Shown piece by piece: positions 22,001 to 33,764 of a DNA stretch of 64,000 bases. Under the pieces are notes generated by a model. The model did no database searches. It was given only the letters and a program-made list of their open reading frames with translations, and was not told where the DNA came from. This DNA comes from Tribonema minus. Lineage: Eukaryota > Sar > Xanthophyceae > Tribonematales > Tribonemataceae. Within the stretch, counting starts at the first letter, position 1. Each line of letters opens with the position of its first letter. Location of the stretch: assembly GCA_017506865.1 (NCBI GenBank), contig JAFCMP010000024.1, positions 992,001 through 1,056,000 on the forward strand, in the 5' to 3' direction. A program made the translations under genes and the position numbers.

Positions 22001-25000
22001 CACGGGCGCGTCCTCGCGCAGGCTGCTGCCTTGCGGCCGCCGCCGCTTGCTGCCCGGGTGGAGCGAGCGCCTGGAGCACGGGGGGGGCGGGGGGGGGGGG
22101 GGGGAGGGGGGGGGACAAAGGGGGAGAGAGAGTGGAAACAATCTTAGCATGATGTGTTTTGGCCCCCTGAGTGCGAGAGGAAGGAGAGAAGACGTGCGGT
22201 CGAAGATGATGTCAGCAGGATGTGCTTTGCCCCCCTGTGGGCTCGAGAGAGAAAAGAGATGATTTCAAACAGATGTAACTTGGCCCCCTGGGAGCGAGAG
22301 AGGGGAGCGAGAGAAGGAGAGGAGATGATCTCGACAGGACGTATTTCCGAGAAAGCAAAGACGATGTCAGCATAATGTGCTTTGGTTTGGGCCCTTGAGA
22401 GTGCGAGAAAGGGGCGAGAGACAGAGAGAAGGTGATCTCGACTTCGGCCCCCTGGGAGCGAGCGAAGGAGCAAGGATGTATTTTGGACAAATTTGGAGAA
22501 AGCGAAGATGACCTTAACATGATGTGCTTTGGCCCCCTGGGAGCACAAGAGAAAGGAGCGAGAGAGAAACAGTAGAGTCAATCTCGACAGGACGTACTTC
22601 GGCCCCCTGGGAGGGAGGGGAAAGGAGCGGGAGAAAGCGAGAGCGGCAATGCTCTCAGCAGAGTGTATGTGTGTTCGGCCCCCTGGTTCTGGGTTGTAGA
22701 CTGGGCACGCGCGGCAGCCAGCGCTAGCTTATCTGAACGCTGCCAGTGGCTTGCTGCTGCTTAGTTCGGAGGTGCTCGCAGCGGCCGCGGGGCCAGCGGC
22801 ACCGGTGCGCGCCAGCGCCGGCCAGCACACCTTCGCATATGCACAGCTAGCATGGCATATGCTTCCGGTGCCCTCAGCGCGCAGCAGCATCAGCGTTGGG
22901 AATCCCGATGTCACTTGTCTCGCAGTGTCAGCTTATGCCTCAGGTTATGCCTCAGGTTGTGCCCAACTACTGCATCGCAGCATCGGCCACTCAGACGACT
23001 GGGACTTGATGACTTGCACTCACATTGAGTCGCTGCCGCCGCCGCCGCCGCCGTGCGCGTCCGCGCCACCAAAGTCCTGCCACCGCCGCTGCTGGCTCGG
23101 ATGTGGGGCGGCGGCAGCTGCGCCGGGGCCGGGGCCGAGGCCGGAGTAGAGACCGCTGCCGTCATCATCGTCGCCGAAGTTGAGCCGCGAGGCAGAGAAC
23201 GACGGCTGCGGACAGGGGGGCGATGGGGGGCAGCTGTGAGACTTGGTTGCTGCATTTAATGATCATCACGCGGTTGGTGAGCTGGTCTAGAGGTGGCGGC
23301 AGCGCTGCCAGACTGCGGTGCGGACCGTCCCGCATTGCCGCTGCCGCTGCCGCTGCTGCCGCTGCCGCAAGCCAAACCACTGAGCACGGACACGTGCAAG
23401 TGCGGCAAACAGCACTCGGCAGCACCACCGCAGACCATTCACGAGTTGCCGGTGCTGTCGCGAGCAGGCAGCGTCGCACAGCTCGCGCTGCGGGTCAGTG
23501 AGCTGTCTGGCCGCGAGCAAACAGGAGCGGAGGCATTCTCGGCAAGCGACGCAGCCGCAGCGTCCACCATGAAGGCACGCCAACGACCAGCAGCGCTAGT
23601 ACTAGCACAATGCATGCAATGCACGAGCTGCAGTGCTAGCTGCGGCAGTGCTGCGCTGCGGCCCGGAGACAGGCCGCCGCAGTGCAGGCTGAGCCATGCC
23701 CCCGAAATTGATCAGCTGCCAGCGGCATGTGCCTCCTAACGCAGCACGAGGCCCGCTGCTGCAACTGCAGAGCGCTGCGGCACGCGCCGTCTCGGCCGGG
23801 GACGTCGCCGCCGCAGCAACCGCCTCATGTCGCAGGGGCAGCAGCAGGGGCGCGAGCTGCAAGGACTGCGGTCCCAGGGGGGGGTGCTGTTAAATGGGGC
23901 AGGGTGAAGGCCGGGGGACAGGCGACTGCGCGGCTTTCGCATGGACAGCCGCAGTGCAGCCGGGCGCCGGCGCCTGCGAAGCCGACAGCAGCGCTCACAT
24001 CATGCGCTCAATTGCAGCAGCGCTCGACTGACCTCGTCGCGCTGCAGGCTCAGCGCCGGTGGCAGGCCCTGCTGCTGCTGGTGCGGCTGGTGGTGCTGAT
24101 GATGCTGCTGCCGCGGCTGCTGCTGCTGCTGTTGCGCGTGGAGCGCCGCCTGCGGCATGAGAGCCACCCCGCGATGCATACAGGTTGAGAGGATGGTGAC
24201 TACATTTGCGCGAGGCGGCGGTATTGGAGCAGACAGGCCTCCGGATCACGATCATGTCAGCAAGATGGTACGAGATTCACGAAACAAACGCACGTTGGCA
24301 GGACCGCAACGTCTGCGCAAGGCACTGGTCATCAAGGGAATGACAGACATGGAGAGGCAGGAAAGCGGCTGGGCAGCCCCCGTGCCAGTACGCCGCTCTT
24401 CTTCCTGATGACGCCAGGCTCCTTTACTGTGGCGGTGCACTCCTTGTGCGGCTGCCATAAACTCGTGCCCGTCTCCTCCGCAAGCGAGGCGGCGCACTGC
24501 AGGCAGGCAAAGCGCAGCCCGCGCGTGCGCACCTGCCGCAGGTGCGCCGGCAGCATCGCCTCGACGTGCTGCTGCTGCCGCATGCGCATCAGCCCCTGCT
24601 GCTGCTGCTGGTGGTGGTGATGTTGCGCCTGCTGCTGCTGCTGCTGCGCCGCCGCTGCCGCCTGCGCCGCCGCGGCCGCCTGCGCCGCGCCATCGTCGCC
24701 GACCATGAGCAGCGACCAGAACTTGCTGAGCGATGAGCACTCGGACCAGCCGCTGGCGCCGACGCCGAGCGTGAGCGGCGCCGTCGGCGGCGGGCCCAGC
24801 AGGTCCTCGACCTGCGGCGGCAGGCGCACGCGCTGACCAATGAGCACTGGCAGCGGCGGCGACGACGCGCACGCGCTCTCATGATTGAGCGTGCATGCCA
24901 ATTACAGTTGCGCTTCGGACGGAGGTGATCGCGAGCAGCGAGCGGAGCGGCGGGTGCGGCAGGTGCTCCACCCGAGCCGTGCGCGCGCTGAGCAATGAGC

Positions 25001-28000
25001 ACACTCGATGCTGGCGCCAGTGGACACGCGCGCTTTCAAGACGGAGCAATCACGCAATTACAGTTGCTGAAGTTGCAGTTAACATGAAAGTACATGACGC
25101 CAACGCACTGCGCCTGACCCTCTGACATTGGCCCTACATACCTTCTTGTTGTCGCCTTACGCGAACGCGGCCTGCGCCCCCTGCTCAGCACAAGGTTTAC
25201 GGCAAACAGCCTCTGATGTCGCGTGCCCGCACTGAACCTAAGCCTGACATCGGCCCGGCATACCTTCTTGTTGTCGCCCGACGCGAGCGCGGCCTGCGCC
25301 TGCTGCTGGAACGCCGTCGTCAAGTGCGTCAGCAACCTTGCACCGCCGCAGCGACGCATACATTGCGCAACCACACCGATCCTAACCCTAAGCTTCACCC
25401 CACCTTCTTGTTGTCGCCCGACGCGAGCGCGGCCTGCGCCTCCTGCTGGAACGCCGTCGTCGAGCGCGCCGACGCCGCCTGGCGCGTCAGCCCCGTCACA
25501 AACAGGCTGCGGAAGCTGCCGCCGAGGTCGTACAGGTCGGAGCGCTGCTGCGCGGCGTGTGCGAGGAGCGCGCGCGCGCAGAGTGCGTCAGCATGGGTCC
25601 AAGTTCAAGTTTTAGTTCAACAGAATTGTTGTCGCAAGAGTACGTGAGGCGTGCGTGGGGCGCGCCTTTGCGGCCTGCTGCCTTCAGCCGCTGGCACGCG
25701 GAGTGCGTCAAAATGCGTCCAAGTTCAAGTTTGATATCAACAACAGGCGTGTCGCAAAAGCGGGTGTTGAGGCCTCTGCTGCCGTCAGCCGCTGCCATCG
25801 CTGCGCCGGCAGGAGAAGCAGCTCAGGCAGAGCCAGCAAAGTAAGAGTTGACGCCCTGTTCCCGAATGAGCCATGCGCCAGTTGAGGGACTGGCGATATG
25901 CGCGCATGTGGCGGTGCAGAGGGGCAGCGCCTCGCGCGCTCATCTGCAGCTGTGCAGCTCGTATGACAGCAAAACATGCCAACGATGTATATGCTATGTC
26001 ACTCGGGCAGCCAGGGCAAAGCGCACCTGTTGGCCAAACATTGCAATCAGGCGCCTGCACTAGACGCCCCTGGCGTGAGCGTGTGTGTGCATGCGCCGGG
26101 CACTCAGCAGACAACTTCAACACACGAGTGACGCACCCCCAAACCATACATCAAGAACGCTCTACATACATGGACTCCATAAGAAACCAGCTTCTGACCG
26201 GCGCCGACACGCAACTTCAGCACGCGAGTGACGCACCTGACGGGCACCAACAGGCAACTTTAACACGTGTGGCCAACAGACAACTTGAACACTCGAGTGA
26301 CGCACCTGACCGTCGCCGTCCGGGTCGGGCAGCGAGAGCAGCGCGTTGGCGGCAGCCTCGGCGGCGGACAGCGGCGGCGACGTCAGCAGGCAAGTTCAAC
26401 ACACGCGTGACGCACCCCCAAACCACACATTGAGAATGCTACTTGCATAAATTTCACAGCTACTTGCCGGCGCCCAGCACGAAACTTCAACACACGAGTG
26501 GCGCACCTGGCCGGCGCCGTCGGGGTCGGGCAGCGAGAGCAGCGCGTTGGCGGCGGCCTCGGCGGCGGACAGCGGCGGCGACGTCGCCGACTGCGGCGCC
26601 GGTGCCTGCATGCCCTTGGCGCCCCATGCGCCCATGGCGCCGCGCTGCGCCTGCTGCAGCGGCGGCGGCGACAGCGGCGGCGGCGGCAGCGGCGGCAGTG
26701 GCAGCGGCGGCAGCGGCAGCGGACGTACATGGGCGGGTGAATCAGCGACACTCAGTCCTCTCGGTAACTGATGCTCTGTCTGAAAACATCGGCGGTTATG
26801 TAGCGTACGCGCGCAGGATCCAGGTTCCGAGCATCGTGCACGCGCAGCGGCCAGCACGCCCATGAACATAAGTCTGCATCGCATGGCGCTCCGGCAGTCG
26901 CACTTTTCAGCGGCACCGCAAACTGTCCAAACACTCTTGTCCATCGATGTGGTGCAAACGACAGGCTGAGCAGCGATTACTGCGGCGTGCGGAACGCTGA
27001 TGCATCCCCGTGCGCCGCCGGACAACAGTGACAGTGTAGCGGAGCGGACAAACTCTAACATTCGCCGCGGCGCCGCGAAGACGCAGCAGCTGCGCCGCTG
27101 CCGCAACTGCTGCTGCAGCTGCCGCCGACCCAGCCGCAGCGCTGGCAGAACAGCGGCATGCATGGGCTCAGTGCTCGCCAAGTCAACATGGAACGCGGCA
27201 CTAGCCAATGATCGTTGGCGGTTTTGACGACCAACGCACCTGCTGCGGCGGCGGATGCTGCTGCTGCTGCTGCTGCGGCGGCACCTGCGCGAGCCGCTGC
27301 TGCCGCTGCAGCTGCGACGCCGGCGGCGCCACGCACTGCACGCCCGTCATGAGGCCGTCGCTCATTTCGCTGTTGAGCAGCTGCGTGAGGCGCTGCACGG
27401 CGCCGCTGTTGAGCGTCGGCGTGACCTGCGGCAAACGCGCGCACGCGCACACACGCAGAATGAGCATGCAGGACACATGTGGTGAGACCGGGGGGGAAGT
27501 CAGGGGAAGAGCAGGGCATGCGCAGTAGATGAGCTCGATGCTGTACGGGCACCAGGCAGAGTGCGCGGCAGTGATAGTAGCAGTGAATGATGTAGTGAGC
27601 ACCGGGATGTGTGCGCTGTGACGTCGCGGCTTTGTGTGTCATGTTTTGCGAGTCGTAGCTTGCAAGTCTGGCGCACGCCGAGTCATCGAGAGAGTGACAT
27701 CATCCACTGTGACTGAGAGCTTACAGCAGCAAGCACCAGGAAGAAAGGTGATGAGACATGACGAGCTCCTAAGAACCTGCTGGAAATGAAGTTTTCACAT
27801 CAGGCAGTAGAGGAGAACAGAGAACGTGTGTGCAAGTGTGGTGATGGCTGCAGGGATTTGAAGCAGAGCATAACGCACAAACCGTATCAGCGCAACACGG
27901 CGCGCAAGCGCTTGATGTTTTTGCCCACTTTCACATGCTTCAGTACGTTTCACAACTTGCGCGTGCAGAGCATAGGGGCGCACACAAAGGGCACGGGCGC

Positions 28001-31000
28001 AGCTTGCATTGATGACCGTGATATTTATGGATAGCCTGAACGGGTTGTCAAACAACCCAAAAACATCTATCACTGCTTCCGCTGTTGCCGCGCCGAGCTG
28101 AGAATGCATTGCTAATCACACAAAAAACAACAGCCGTCACTGCTCCCAGTATTACTGTGTTGAGCTGTGAGGTTACTTCAACAACAACAAACTGCAAAAG
28201 CTCCCACCAGCTAACTGCAAGACCGCAACTCAGTGCCAGGACTCCTCAAGCCCTCCCCACCCTTCCTACACTTACAAGCCTGGTGCACCAAAAATGGCGC
28301 AGGAATCTGCTCTGCAGCCCCCCCCCCCCCCACACACACACTGCACTTTCATAAGCTTCGCACCACAAGTCGCGCGAGCAATTAACGCCTGCAGCTGCCC
28401 CCCCCCCCTCCGCTGTTCATGCAGTGCACTTCAAGTATGTACACCCACTGTTGTTACAGTACTCTTCAAGTATGGTACACCCCGCCCCCGCTCTTCCAAC
28501 CCTGACACCCTCTTGCGCTGACCACGCCATTGCGGCGTTCGCGCGCCGCCGCCGCGCGGCACCGGTCGCCACGACTGCATCGGCGCAACAGACGCGCCGT
28601 ATCAAGCGCGTAGAGCGTCGCAGTCCTGCCCTGCGCGGCAGCAGCGCGCTCGTCTCTCCCTGAGACATGCAGCTGCGGAAAGAAACACGCCCGCGCGTGC
28701 GCGGCACGCAGTCGTTCCATCACGGCGTGCACCGTCTGCGGGGGGCGCCTACGCGCGCACGCGCAACAACCCACAGCGCGGCCCTCCGCTCCGCGAGCCA
28801 GAGACGTCGCAGACTTTGCGCTACCGCGCAATGAGGAAAAAGGCACGGCGACTCACATCCAGCATCTCCACCAGCTGCTGCTGCTGCTGCTGCTGCTGAT
28901 CCTGGTGCTGCTGCTGCCGCAGCGGCTGCGCCAGGAGCGCCTGCGGCGGCATGGCGGGCGGCGGCGCGCCGCTGCTGCCGCCGGACGCCGTCATGGAGAG
29001 CCGCTGCTGCTCGTACTGCGCCTGCGCGGCCGGCGTGAGGGCGAGCGAGCACGTGAGTAAACCGGTAGGTATATTACGAGGTGACTGGTGCTTGGAACCG
29101 CGCAGCAGCAGGCGGCGCTGCTGCTGCTACGTCCGTGCGCATGCTCAGGCGAGAGGGCGAGCGAGCACGTGAGCACACCGGTAGGTATGTTATGAGGTGG
29201 CGGCCAGAGTGATTGATGCTTATATTCGCGCAGCAGCAGGCGCGGCAGAGGCACGTCGGCACATGGGCACGTTGCAAGGTGGCAGCGTCAGAGCAAGTGT
29301 CGTTCGGAAGCGCGCAGCAGCAAGTGGCACTGCTGCTGCAACCGCGCGCCTGCCCAGGCGAGCGAGCGCACGACATTTGCTTGTGCCAGCAGGTGACGTG
29401 AGCGCTGCCGTGAGCAGGCGACGCCCTTCACGGTGCCTGTGCTTAAGTCGATCGTAGAGAAAAACGAGACAGGTGCGTATTGGATGCGTGCTTGAAAGCG
29501 CAAAGCGCACTCACTTCCTCAGAGGTACTTGCAGGAGAACAGCGTGCACACGCAACTGACCACAATCTGCAAGTAGCGGGGAGGGGGGGGGGGGGGGGGG
29601 GACGAGGGGGCTGGGCGTGCACTGCCGGAAACTACCGGTATAATACATTATTTCCTCAAACTAAGGCCCAGCAGAGGGTACAATGCAGCCATCTGTACAC
29701 TACACTCCAGCACCGCACATGCTGCATGGATTTTCACGAAGCCGTCACGAGGCCCGATGCCTGCAGCCCATTTTGTGACGCGTCCGTCACGTGAGCAGCG
29801 CGCTTACACGACCTGCAGTAACTGCCCCATGACAAATGAATAGTGGCGATGGAGTGATATTCATGGCTGCCCCACAATGACAGATGAACATTAGCGTTGA
29901 AGTTGAAGTTTGTGCGCATCGCACCTGCAGGTAGTGCATCGTGCGGCGGTCGTCCTCCAGCTGCTGCTGCAGCTTGCGCAGGCTCTCCTGGTGCTGCAGC
30001 GCGTCGCGCGACGCGTCGCTGCCGCCTGCGGCGCCGCCAACGCCGCCGCCGATGCTGCCGCTCGCCGAGGGCGCCGCCGACACCGATCGCGCGCCTGCGC
30101 GTCGCGGCGACGAGCGCGTCATTGCATGAGGCGCAGCAACGCTCGACCGTATGTATTGTTCTGCATGGACTTTCGGTTCACGTAGACTGTTAGATCAAGT
30201 AAACTGTCAGTGGCGCTACTGAGAAGCTGCGGTGCACCACGCGATGCGCATAGAGGAGCTGCGCATTGCACGACGCCGCAGCATTGCCGCGGGCGTCCTT
30301 GCCACCACAGCGCCGCGACGTCGCCACCGCTGGCATCGCCACCACCGCCGCTGCCGCCACCGTCGCTGCTGCCGTAGCCACCGCCTCTGCCGCCGGCGCC
30401 ACCACCGCCACCACCGCCGGCGCCGCCGCCGCCACTCCGGCCGCCGCCGCCGCGCCTCGAAAGCTGCTGCAACTGCTATCGCCACTGCGGCCGCCGCCGC
30501 CGCCGCCACCGCCACCACTAGCGGCGTCGCCGCGCGCAGCTACCGCAGTTGACAAACGCACAAAATTGACTGCACAGTGTGCACAGTGAATACTGACATG
30601 ACGCTTGCAATGCCAGCAAGCCACAATGCGGAGCGCTGCGCCGTGGCAGGACGCAACGGCACTGCGCGCGCGAGGGCGCCACAGCCATCGCCTTTCAGCC
30701 GCGGCGCACTGAAGCATGACGGCGGAGATCACCTGCCCAAGAAACCCCGCATGTGCAGTCTCCAGTGGCGTCCCTACGCCGCCCCCCCCCCCCCCCTCCA
30801 AATAAGGCAAGTATAGAAGATGAGCACCAACGCAGACACGATGCACCTTCCGCCATTGCCCCGCCCCTGCCCCCCTTTCACCGCGTGAAGCAGATGGGCA
30901 GACACAATAAAACCCCGCCATTGCCCCCCTCCCCCCCCCCCCCCTCCTATCAGCGCTGTCACGCGCCGCACGCACCTCTGCTCAGCGCGGGCGACGGCGC

Positions 31001-33356
31001 GACGGCGTGCAGCGGTGGCGCCGACATGTGGCGCTGCTGCTGCGGCGGCTGCTGCGGCAGTGGCGGGTACGCCCCCCCCCCCCCCCGCTGCTGCTGCTGC
31101 AGCTCCAGCCCCGGCGGCGCCGCGTAGCGCTGCATCGCGTCTGTGCTCATCTCCGAGACAAGGCTGCGCACCTCCGCGGCGCGCTTGCGCTGCGCCTCCT
31201 GCGCCTGGCGCTCGCGCCTGCGGCGGCAGATATGAAGATCATACACAACTATGACATTGTGCCGCTTGCCTAGTGTATCAGCCTCACACGCATCATCATC
31301 CACAAAATGGTTCCAATCTATGTTTATTGATGTTCTGATGCTGCATAACCCATCTCACTGGGTGATGCTGTGGTGCACTTCAACTGAGCATGAATGCTAA
31401 ATGACTAATCACATCCTGTCTTTCATGCCTTTTTGAGGCATGCATCTTCTCTGTCATGCCGCAGTGCTGAACTTGCCAGCCCATGTACTTCAACTATTCA
31501 GGTCTCGAACCACACAATTCAACTGCGCCGGTCTACTCGAAGTTTTGTACGAAGTTGAGCTGCGCACCTCCTCTGTTTCTGCCGCTCCAGCTCCTCCGGG
31601 TCCCTCTCCTTGCGCCGCGGCTGCGGCAGCCTCACAATCAGCTGCATGCAGAGCGCAATGGCAAGTGGCGTCATCAACTTCAACTTCGGATGCGACTCGG
31701 TATTTGCTGGGGTCAGAGCTGCTTTGTCTGCGCGCTCAGGCATGAAATGCCGCAGTACGCTTGCCGTCGCCGATGCTGCGACAGCTTGGCTTGCAATAGT
31801 GTAGCAGCTCACACTCGCGCAGGTTTAACCGCACTGCCAAACAGTAGACAGCTCGAAGATGCCTGCACATACATACACGAGCACCACCCAAGTAAATCGA
31901 GTCACAGCACGTTGCATGCAGTGACTTCCCCTGCCCCTCCAAGCAAACCCCACGTCGGGAGACGTGTGTGATGCTTCCGACACCACTGCCACTTTCCAAA
32001 TCGGTGACTCTAAACAGGCGCACGCCTAATCGAGCCATGCGCATCACCGGTTGAACTGCAAGCAGGGCAGAGAAGTTGAAGTTCACACTTCGGCCCTGCT
32101 GCTCATCGCCATCACCTGTATGTCCTCCGGCCTGTCGCGCAGGAAGTGCTCGTGAGCGTACGCGCCGGCGTCCGGGCCCCTGCTGATCTGCACGCACAAA
32201 GCAGCAGCAATCGCATGCCAGCGCGCATGGCCGTTGAGTTCACGGCAAACCATCCAGGCACGATGCGCAACAACGCTGCGGCCGCCGGCGCGAGCGCTCC
32301 CCTCTCAGGTTTGCGGCAGCGCTCTGTGAGTAGTGCTCAACGTGCGGCACGTCAGACAGCGCCGCCGGCGTCCGCGTTCCCAGTGCTGGCGCGCACGGCG
32401 GCTGTGTTGGCGTGCGCTCGCGCGAGCGCAGCCGTGCTGTGGTCCTCAGTAGAGAGAAATCGAAACCGAAATCGCACTGGTCGCGCAGCAGGCACCTGAA
32501 GTTGCTGAGGCGCTAGTGACAGGTCGCAGAAAGCTGGCGCGTCGTGTGCAGCCGCGATACAGGCGCGCTGCATGCAATGCATGCGAACGACAGAGCGGCG
32601 TTGCGCGCTCATCGGAGCATGCCAGAGGCGCGGTTGGGCAACTTTGCTGACGTTCAACTGTGGTGCCGGCCCTGCGCATGGCCCACGGCCCGAACGCAGT
32701 GCAATCGAACTTTGAGAGCGCTCACTCAGTGCACAAGTAGTGTGGCGCTCTGTTGGTATGAGGAGTCCAAGAGAAGAGCCCCCGCATTTTGCTATGCTGG
32801 CTCACCTTTCGGAAGCCATAGAGATTGAGCTGCCTCTGGAAGCTGGAGAGCTTGTTGTGCTTGAAGTGATGCACTAGGACCTCATCCGAAAAGCGCTCCG
32901 CATCCTGCATCGCACCAGCGAGCATGGCCCCGATCAGAACCACGCAGCTACTTCAAACGCGGACAAAGCGCCAATTGCCTTGCCACAACATGGCTGCGGA
33001 TGGCACGTAGAGGTCGCCAACAGCAGCCTAACTGTCTGAACATCAGCCACACACGAACAGCCTGCTAGCAAAATGGCTGCCGTCGCACAACGGCCAGAGC
33101 AGTGGTACAGGAACAACAGCCAATCATCAGATACCACACTTGCACTGGCAGATGCAACACCCACCCTGATCATAAAGCAGGTGCCACTGGGGTTCCATGC
33201 AATGATGTCCTCATAGCCGCCTCTCAGGATATCCACCAGCGCGCTCAAGAAGAGCGCTGGAGCTCCACGCTTCACGCTGCTGGTGGTCGCTGCCTGCAAG
33301 TTGCTCTGCTCGGCCGTACTGACCCTGCGCCCAAATGATGGTGCATCCCGCTGCAT
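19097..33356 (-). CDS. HSF: Heat-shock-factor family transcription factor, giant spliced gene
   Basis: Exons on the minus strand: 33356-33165 and 32904-32806 (HSF DNA-binding domain: [20 protein letters not shown], then [20 protein letters not shown]); 32185-32116 (domain end); 31641-31568; 31217-30976; 30094-29925; 29021-28857; 27425-27240; 26779-26507; 25547-25404; 24811-24533; 24149-24033; 23205-23024; 22070-21920; 21785-21708; 21601-21524; 21457-21380; 20890-20631; a Q-rich exon near 20118-20043; and a last exon about 19350-19097 ending at a stop. Phases match at nearly every junction, including the G|GC and AT|G codons split across introns. HSF domains bind nGAAn repeats in promoters. 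After the domain comes an E/R-rich helix ([15 protein letters not shown]), the position of the oligomerisation region, then a very long Q/A/G-rich tail with an acidic end ([12 protein letters not shown]). In all ~1,050 residues, far longer than typical HSFs. Exon 3 shows a 2-bp frameshift. The join after 20631 is uncertain, and two genes cannot be excluded. Confidence 0.75.
21380..22070 (-). repeat. Tandem array of four homologous exons in the HSF gene
   Basis: Four exons encode nearly the same segment: [20 protein letters not shown] (in 22070-21920, with a unique 5' extension); [20 protein letters not shown] (21785-21708); [20 protein letters not shown] (21601-21524); and [20 protein letters not shown] (21457-21380). 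The last three are each exactly 78 nt, start and end in phase 0, begin after GGAG and end at GCG|GTGAGTG or GCG|GTGCGTG. They can be included together as a 26-residue protein repeat or used alternatively without breaking the frame. The introns between them are not conserved except near the donors. Confidence 0.85.
22150..22700. repeat. Minisatellite with GGCCCCCTGGGAGCGAGAG core
   Basis: About eight diverged copies of a unit carrying TTCGGCCCCCTGGGAGCGAG, followed by a GAGAAAGGAG purine run and a GATCTCGACAGGACGTA-type spacer. Cores lie near 22157, 22228, 22281, 22386, 22443, 22530, 22600 and 22677. The array lies in the HSF intron just upstream of the four-exon array. A long G tract (22079-22110) sits beside it. 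Confidence 0.85.
25140..25547 (-). repeat. Three graded copies of an HSF-gene exon end
   Basis: The full exon (25547-25404) ends in [20 protein letters not shown] second copy at about 25325-25265 reads [19 protein letters not shown] but has lost its acceptor. A third at about 25195-25142 reads EQGAQAAFA, then a stop codon, then GDNKK. All three are followed by a donor-like GT (GTGGGG, GTATGC, GTATGT) and then by telomere-like sequence (GCTTAGGGTTAGG in the intact one). The copies decay progressively away from the functional exon. Confidence 0.85.
26110..26779 (-). repeat. Duplicated HSF-gene exon end with repeated intron start
   Basis: The exon 26779-26507 ends in [18 protein letters not shown] and DPDGAGQ, followed by GTGCGCCACTCGTGTGTTGAAG. 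A truncated copy lies at about 26393-26312 ([24 protein letters not shown]), followed by GTGCGTCACTCGAGTGTT. The intron-start phrase GTGCGTCACTCGNGTG(T/C)TGAAG recurs without exon at about 26220 and 26130, so the intron beginning has itself been multiplied. The truncated copy has no good acceptor. Confidence 0.8.
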
Positions 33357-33764
33357 TGTCGGCAGCGCTGCTAGCCGGCGTGCCCTTGCTCCAGCACCGT
33401 TGTTTCCAAGTTGTCGGCTGCTATTGCTTTTGCACAGTGCTCCCGCTGCTGCGGGGGATCCGGCTTCGCTTCCTGTATTGCAATTTGAAAATGACCGAGC
33501 AACACACACGGTCTGGCCGGCTGCAGGCTTTCCACAGGTGCAGAAAAGACAGCTGCCTAGCTTCTGTCTACCCAAACCCGCGAAATCGGCCTTTCCTTCG
33601 CAGCGGCGGCTGGCGGCATTCTACAATGTCATTTTTTTTTCTCAACTTTTCTGTGCCGTGCTGAGCATCATCGATGCCATGGATGATGGATCTGTCAGCG
33701 CACGGCTGGCCGTGAACCTGCATCAGATCGTCACGCACCGTGAGCCTCTAGTTGCTGCCTCCAC

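Noticed and set aside
21303..22262. Plus-strand 319-codon frame
   Set aside because: It lies antisense to the four-exon HSF array; the repeated residues it shows are shadows of those exons.
22150..22700. CRISPR-like array
   Set aside because: Units are diverged and have no constant-length unique spacers, and the context is a eukaryotic intron.
30190..30560. Possible Gly-rich exon between HSF exons at 30976 and 30094
   Set aside because: The flanking exons already join in phase (G|GC) without it, and its splice sites are not clear; it may be an intronic GCC repeat.
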